Shown: one piece after another, positions 60,582-64,000 of the stretch | Position numbering within the stretch: position 1 is the first letter of the stretch | How the letters are laid out: the number at the start of each line of letters is the position of its first letter | NCBI GenBank assembly: GCA_003240695.1 | Contig: QFNC01000005.1 | Span: 48,819-112,818, forward strand | Length of the DNA: 64,000 nucleotides | Source: Pseudoxanthomonas suwonensis | GTDB taxonomy: Bacteria > Pseudomonadota > Gammaproteobacteria > Xanthomonadales > Xanthomonadaceae | Direction: 5' to 3' | Translations under genes and position numbers: made by a program | Notes under the pieces: model-generated | Seen by the model: the letters and a program-made list of their open reading frames with translations, nothing else | The model's database searches: none | Told to the model about the DNA's origin: nothing

Positions 60582-61099
60582 TCCGTGTTTCCGACGGTGC
60601 ACCAGGAAAATCAGGCCTTGGCATGCCGCGCCGGCGAGTGCCGCACTGGCCGGCAGCATGCGCGGCACGCTGTCGTCCAGCAAGCCGCCGGTTTCGGGAA
60701 TGCCATTCAAGCCATCGCCGATGCGCAGCGCCATCAGCAGGCCCGTTCCCGACAGCAAGCCGCAGCACAGGCCATCTGCAGGCGTCGGGGCAGGGTGCGT
60801 GTGATCGGCGCAAACCAGTGCATGCCCAGTGCGCACGCCAATCCCGCCAGCACGGCCGGCACGGTGCCGATCAGGTAGGCAAACGGGATGGCGATCGCGA
60901 ATGCCATGCCGAAGAAGGCCAGGGTGGAACCCACGCTGTCCAAGCCGAAGGGTTCGTCCAAGCTGGGGCCGGAAGCGATCCACAGCAGGAACAGCAGGTC
61001 GCCGAACAGCGGACCTGCCATGGCAAATGCGGCAACCGTCAATGCCAGGGGCGGGCGAGGAGGCGTGGTCGCGCCGTGCGGCGTGACCGATTGGATCAC
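60549..61099 (-). pseudogene. Frameshifted small membrane protein gene
   Basis: Starts at GTG 61099 overlapping the upstream stop (GTGA). The first frame codes two helices (LTVAAFAMAGPLFGDLLFLL; FAIAIPFAYLIGTVPAVLAG) and stops at 60734. Near 60740-60790 the coding signal moves to a frame one base different, which then runs on with helices CGLLSGTGLLMALRI and MLPASAALAGAACQGLIFLV and the same GC-rich codon use to TAA 60549. The joined product would be about 183 residues with four helices. One missing base (or two extra) would explain this. It overlaps the end of the glycosyltransferase. Function unknown. Confidence 0.6.
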
Positions 61100-61452
61100 A
61101 GCACTGTGCGCGCCAGTTCCACCCGGGCCAGCTGCCGTTCCACCCGCTCGCGCGCCTGCCGGATCGCATCCCGCACCCGGCGCAGGTCGGCCAGCGAAGC
61201 GGTCTTGCCATGCTGCTGCACCCACAACCGTTGGCGCAGCATCTCGCGCAGGGCTTCCTGCACCGGATCATCAGCGCTGTCGCTGACCGATTCGATCTCG
61301 ACGCGCGCTTCGCGCAAGCGTGCCTCCAGGCCGTCTGCAGCGTCCAGCAGCTCCGCCACCGCCAGCTGTCGCTGCCGCTGGTGACGCTGCCGCAGCACCA
61401 TTGCGAGCGCAACACCCAGCAACACCACGATCCCGATCACCAGCACAGGCAC
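61096..61452 (-). CDS. Membrane-anchored coiled-coil protein, unknown
   Basis: About 118 residues. An N-terminal helix VLVIGIVVLLGVALAMVL anchors it. The rest is charged and helical (RQRHQRQRQLAVAELLDAAD; VRDAIRQARERVERQLARVE), probably a coiled coil. Start is uncertain: GTG 61452 with GGGG seven bases upstream, or GTG 61446 or 61440. The long upstream frame to 61527 is not convincing. It overlaps the next gene by GTGA. I do not recognise a family. Confidence 0.6.
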   Translation of the reverse strand: MPVLVIGIVVLLGVALAMVLRQRHQRQRQLAVAELLDAADGLEARLREARVEIESVSDSADDPVQEALREMLRQRLWVQQHGKTASLADLRRVRDAIRQARERVERQLARVELARTVL

Positions 61453-61538
61453 CCTGCATCCCCGACTCTGCCGAATCGGCAGTCTGGCGTACTCGGGCAG
61501 CCAAGGCAAACCGCGACACGGCCGCAACCTGGCCCGGT

Positions 61539-61567
61539 TTGACAGAGGGACTCGCCGCGACTACCAT
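61539..61567 (+). promoter_or_regulatory. Strong promoter giving a near-leaderless yceD mRNA
   Basis: TTGACA at 61539-61544 (perfect -35) and TACCAT at 61562-61567 with a 17-bp spacer. A start seven bases on would fall near 61574, only about four bases before the yceD ATG (61578), which has no Shine-Dalgarno. Confidence 0.6.
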
Positions 61568-61577
61568 TCCGCCTCTT

Positions 61578-62099
61578 ATGTCCACTGAAATGCCCGAGGT
61601 GCTGGACGCATGGCGCATGGTCGCCGGTCGTCGCCAGTTCCGGGGCCGCTGGCCGCTGGCGGCATTTCCGCGTCTGCGTGACAGCCTGGTCGACGTCGAT
61701 GGCGAAGTGCAGGCAAGCCTGGCTTTCGACCGCACGGTCTCGGGCCAGGCCTGTGCCGAGCTGCGGATCCGCGCCGGCCTGCCGCTGCAGTGCCAGCGCA
61801 GCCTGCAGCGCTTCGTGCATCCGGTGGACATCCGGCAGCAGCTGGGCCTGATCCGCGACGAAGCGGACGAAGCCGCACTGCCGGAAGGCTGTGAACCGCT
61901 GCTGCTGGCCGACGATGGCCGGCTGCGGCCGGTGGAGGTTGTGGAGGATGAGCTGATTCTGGCGGTACCGGTGATTCCGGTGGCGCCGGGTACCGAGGCG
62001 ATCGACCGGCACTGGCCCGTCGATGCCGGAGAAGCGGCGGCCTCCCATCCATTCGCCGCGTTGGCAGCCTTGAAGCGCGACGATCGGGATGCCACCTGA
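61578..62099 (+). CDS. yceD: YceD/DUF177 family protein
   Basis: 173 residues. The family pattern is seen in the middle (CAELRIRAGLPLQCQRSLQR, then FVHPVDIRQQLGLIRDE) and in the acidic RPVEVVEDELILAVPVIP. YceD proteins affect 23S rRNA accumulation and nearly always precede rpmF. The ATG at 61578 lacks a ribosome site and lies just after a strong -10, so translation may begin on a leaderless message. rpmF follows after 66 bp. Confidence 0.9.
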   Translation: MSTEMPEVLDAWRMVAGRRQFRGRWPLAAFPRLRDSLVDVDGEVQASLAFDRTVSGQACAELRIRAGLPLQCQRSLQRFVHPVDIRQQLGLIRDEADEAALPEGCEPLLLADDGRLRPVEVVEDELILAVPVIPVAPGTEAIDRHWPVDAGEAAASHPFAALAALKRDDRDAT

Positions 62100-62165
62100 G
62101 CCTCGCAGCGCGTTCATCCATCACAATCGCTTGACTGATACACAGATTCGATCCGGAGCAATCCC

Positions 62166-62360
62166 ATGGCTGTCCAGAAATCCCGCGTTACCCCGTCCCG
62201 CCGCGGCCAGCGCCGCTCGCACGATGCGCTGACGGCCAAGCAGCTGTCCACCGACCCCACCTCCGGCGAGACCCACCTGCGTCACCACGTGACCGCCGAC
62301 GGCTACTACCGTGGCAAGCAGGTCATCGTGCCGAAGACCCGCATCGTCGACGAAGATTGA
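62166..62360 (+). CDS. rpmF: 50S ribosomal protein L32
   Basis: 64 residues, bL32: MAVQKSRVTPSRRGQRRSHD and the end YYRGKQVIVPKTR. It lacks the C-x-x-C zinc pair of some orthologues: the segment reads HLRHHVTADGYYRG. GGAG at 62154-62157 supplies the ribosome site. It lies between yceD and fabH as in most gammaproteobacteria. Confidence 0.96.
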   Translation: MAVQKSRVTPSRRGQRRSHDALTAKQLSTDPTSGETHLRHHVTADGYYRGKQVIVPKTRIVDED

Positions 62361-62435
62361 TCCGGGCCGCATCCGGCCCGTCGCGCCGGCGCAGTGCGTG
62401 CCGGCGTTTCCGTCATCCGACTGCGTGAGCCGTCC

Positions 62436-63437
62436 ATGAGCGCACCCCTGCCGGCTGCCCCGGTTTTCGCCCGCATTGCCGGCACGGGCAGCTACCTGCC
62501 CGCACGGGTGCTGAGCAACGACGAGCTGTCCACGTTCGTCGATACCAGCGACGAATGGATCGCCGCGCGTACCGGCATCCGCCAGCGCCACATTGCCGCC
62601 GATGGCGAGACCACCAGCGACCTGGCCCATCAGGCATCGCTACGGGCAATGGAGGCGGCCGGCATCACCGCGGCCGACATCGACCTGATCGTGGTCGGCA
62701 CCACCACGCCGGACCTGGTATTCCCGTCCACCGCCTGTCTGCTGCAGGCCAAACTCGGAGCGGAAGCGGCCGGTTGCGGTGCATTCGATGTCAATGCCGC
62801 CTGTTCCGGCTTCGTCTATGCGTTGAGCGTGGCCAACAGTTTCATCCGTTCCGGCGCGGCACGTACCGCGCTGGTGGTGGGTGCCGAAACCCTGACCCGG
62901 ATGATCGACTGGAGCGATCGCACCACCTGCGTGCTGTTCGGCGACGGTGCCGGGGCGGTGGTGCTGACAGCCGATGCCGACACCGGCATCATCAGCACGC
63001 ATCTGCATGCCGATGGCAGCAAGAAGGAACTGCTGTGGAATCCTGTGGGCGTGTCGACGCGGTTCCGCGAAAACGAGCCGAATGCCGGTGTGCGTATTCT
63101 GATGGCCGGCAACGATGTCTTCAAATATGCAGTGAAGGCGCTGGATGCGGTGGTGGAAGAAACCCTGCAGGCCAACGGCCTGCAGCGCGGCGACATCGAC
63201 TGGCTGATCCCGCATCAGGCCAATCTGCGCATCATCGAGGCGACGGCCAGGCGACTGGCGATGCCGATGGAACGGGTGGTAGTGACCGTGGACAAGCACG
63301 GCAATACCTCGTCCGGGTCGGTGCCGCTGGCACTGGATGCCGCGGTGCGCTCCGGCAAGGTGCAGCGCGGGCAATTGCTGTTATTGGAAGCATTCGGCGG
63401 CGGATTCACCTGGGGCAGTGCGTTGTTGCGGTATTGA
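62436..63437 (+). CDS. fabH: Beta-ketoacyl-ACP synthase III
   Basis: 333 residues. FabH starts fatty-acid elongation by joining acetyl-CoA with malonyl-ACP. The catalytic Cys123 is in VNAACSGFVYAL, His in LIPHQANLRI and Asn in KHGNTSSGSVPLAL. DTSDEWIAARTGIRQRH near residue 36 is the family block. ATG 62436 gives a short tail before FARIAGTGSYLP. The frame is open to 62394. plsX is not between rpmF and fabH, unlike E. coli. Confidence 0.96.
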   Translation: MSAPLPAAPVFARIAGTGSYLPARVLSNDELSTFVDTSDEWIAARTGIRQRHIAADGETTSDLAHQASLRAMEAAGITAADIDLIVVGTTTPDLVFPSTACLLQAKLGAEAAGCGAFDVNAACSGFVYALSVANSFIRSGAARTALVVGAETLTRMIDWSDRTTCVLFGDGAGAVVLTADADTGIISTHLHADGSKKELLWNPVGVSTRFRENEPNAGVRILMAGNDVFKYAVKALDAVVEETLQANGLQRGDIDWLIPHQANLRIIEATARRLAMPMERVVVTVDKHGNTSSGSVPLALDAAVRSGKVQRGQLLLLEAFGGGFTWGSALLRY

Positions 63438-63462
63438 GTGCTGCGTCGAGCGCATCACAGTC

Positions 63463-63481
63463 CGTTTTTCGAGGAAAAACG
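63463..63481. repeat. Inverted repeat before the ankyrin lipoprotein gene
   Basis: CGTTTTTC (63463-63470), GAG, GAAAAACG (63474-63481), a perfect 8-bp stem in the fabH-lipoprotein gap. It could form a transcription stop or a binding site. It is AT-rich for this genome. Confidence 0.4.
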
Positions 63482-63542
63482 TGCCGGCGATTACGTTGTT
63501 GTAAGCTGCGTTCCGAATCGCCCATCCTGCTGCAGAAGGACC

Positions 63543-64000
63543 ATGCCCAACCGCCTTGCCACTTTCCTTTTGTTCCTGCTGCTGCCGCTGTTGCTGGCGG
63601 GTTGTTGGCAATTGCCCAATCCCGATGCCGGTGATTTCACCGATCCGGGGGCACGCAAGCTGGCCGTGGCCTCCGCCACCGGCAACACCGAGGCCGTGCG
63701 CCGGTTGATGAAAGAAGAGGGTGTGAACCCGGATGTGCACTTCGATTCGGAAGGCACGCCGCTGGTGGCCTGGCCGATCTACAAGAAAAGTCCGGAAGGC
63801 TTGAAGGCGATGCTGGAAAACGGGGCCGACCCGAATGCTGCCACTCTGCATCCGGCGCAGGACACCACGCGATTCAAGGGTCGAATCGAAGACAACGCCA
63901 TGGTCTGGGCAGTGCGGCAGTCGGACCCGGTCTACCTGCAGCTGCTGCTGGACCACGGCGGCGACCCCGACACCCGCAACTCCAATGGCGAAACCCTGTT
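63543..64000 (+). CDS. Ankyrin-repeat lipoprotein, 3' end outside window
   Basis: Runs off the right edge; 152 complete codons are visible. ATG 63543 has AGAAGGA just upstream (63534-63540). Signal peptide ends LLLLAGC, a classical lipobox with Cys21. The mature part has ankyrin-type repeats: LAVASATGNTEAVRRLMKEE, MLENGADPNAAT and LQLLLDHGGDPDTRNSNGET. It resembles the lipoprotein before the lipase effector (42265) in layout. It may be the immunity gene of another effector pair just beyond the window. That is inference. Confidence 0.8.
   Translation, partial: MPNRLATFLLFLLLPLLLAGCWQLPNPDAGDFTDPGARKLAVASATGNTEAVRRLMKEEGVNPDVHFDSEGTPLVAWPIYKKSPEGLKAMLENGADPNAATLHPAQDTTRFKGRIEDNAMVWAVRQSDPVYLQLLLDHGGDPDTRNSNGETL

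Overview
The window is high-GC, densely coded chromosomal DNA of a gammaproteobacterium, most likely of the family Lysobacteraceae (Xanthomonadaceae). The case rests on the blocks nadD-rsfS-rlmH, maf-rng-yhdP, thrS-infC...rpmI-rplT-pheST-ihfA-merR, dnaX-ybaB-recR and yceD-rpmF-fabH, and on proteins that carry the C-terminal secretion domain (XVIPCD) of Xanthomonadales type IV secretion effectors. The genus cannot be fixed from the sequence. No insertion sequence, prophage, CRISPR array or rRNA gene was seen.

Layout. 1-10,062: end of nadD, rsfS, rlmH, a small unknown, a TonB-like protein, a SIMPL periplasmic protein, maf, rng and yhdP. 10,063-14,655: an acidic LysM protein with unusual upstream sites, a porin O/P-like protein, nth, a small unknown and an enoyl-CoA hydratase. 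14,834-22,834: an FKBP isomerase, a DUF1289-Nudix fusion, a sulfurtransferase, a second crotonase, a PCu(A)C copper chaperone, a thioesterase, uvrA and rplU-rpmA. 22,936-28,505: obgE, then the minus-strand genes moaB-xre-ppk2 and prfA-SPINDLY-like glycosyltransferase. 28,753-31,305: a lipoprotein/effector island. 31,481-37,388: pyrH, an EF-hand protein, two small membrane proteins, mfd and a GNAT protein. 37,519-42,080: a cation diffusion facilitator, an Mrr-like membrane protein, then thrS (with a candidate leader-peptide attenuator) and infC. 42,265-44,276: a second lipoprotein/effector pair lying between infC and rpmI. 44,500-49,572: rpmI-rplT-pheS-pheT-ihfA-merR and tRNA-Pro. 49,707-54,691: a TraB/GumN protein, tRNA-Ser, dnaX-ybaB-recR, a HIT protein and an Slp lipoprotein. 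54,746-58,661: a moxR-DUF58-transglutaminase operon. 58,710-64,000: a glycosyltransferase, a frameshifted membrane protein, yceD-rpmF-fabH and the start of a third lipoprotein of the ankyrin type.

The most interesting content is a set of antibacterial effector/immunity modules of the Xanthomonadales type IV secretion (X-T4SS) kind. In two places a secreted lipoprotein gene (probable immunity) overlaps by ATGA the start of a gene whose product ends in an XVIPCD-like domain (probable toxin). One toxin is a GxSxG lipase inserted in the infC-rpmI ribosomal operon. The other is an HExxH metallopeptidase with an EF-hand whose reading frame is cut by a single in-frame amber codon. Beside the second sits an extra lipoprotein followed by a 39-codon reading frame, which looks like an orphan or decayed module. 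An ankyrin lipoprotein at the right edge may begin a third module outside the window. No T4SS structural gene is present here, so the link to secretion rests on domain recognition.
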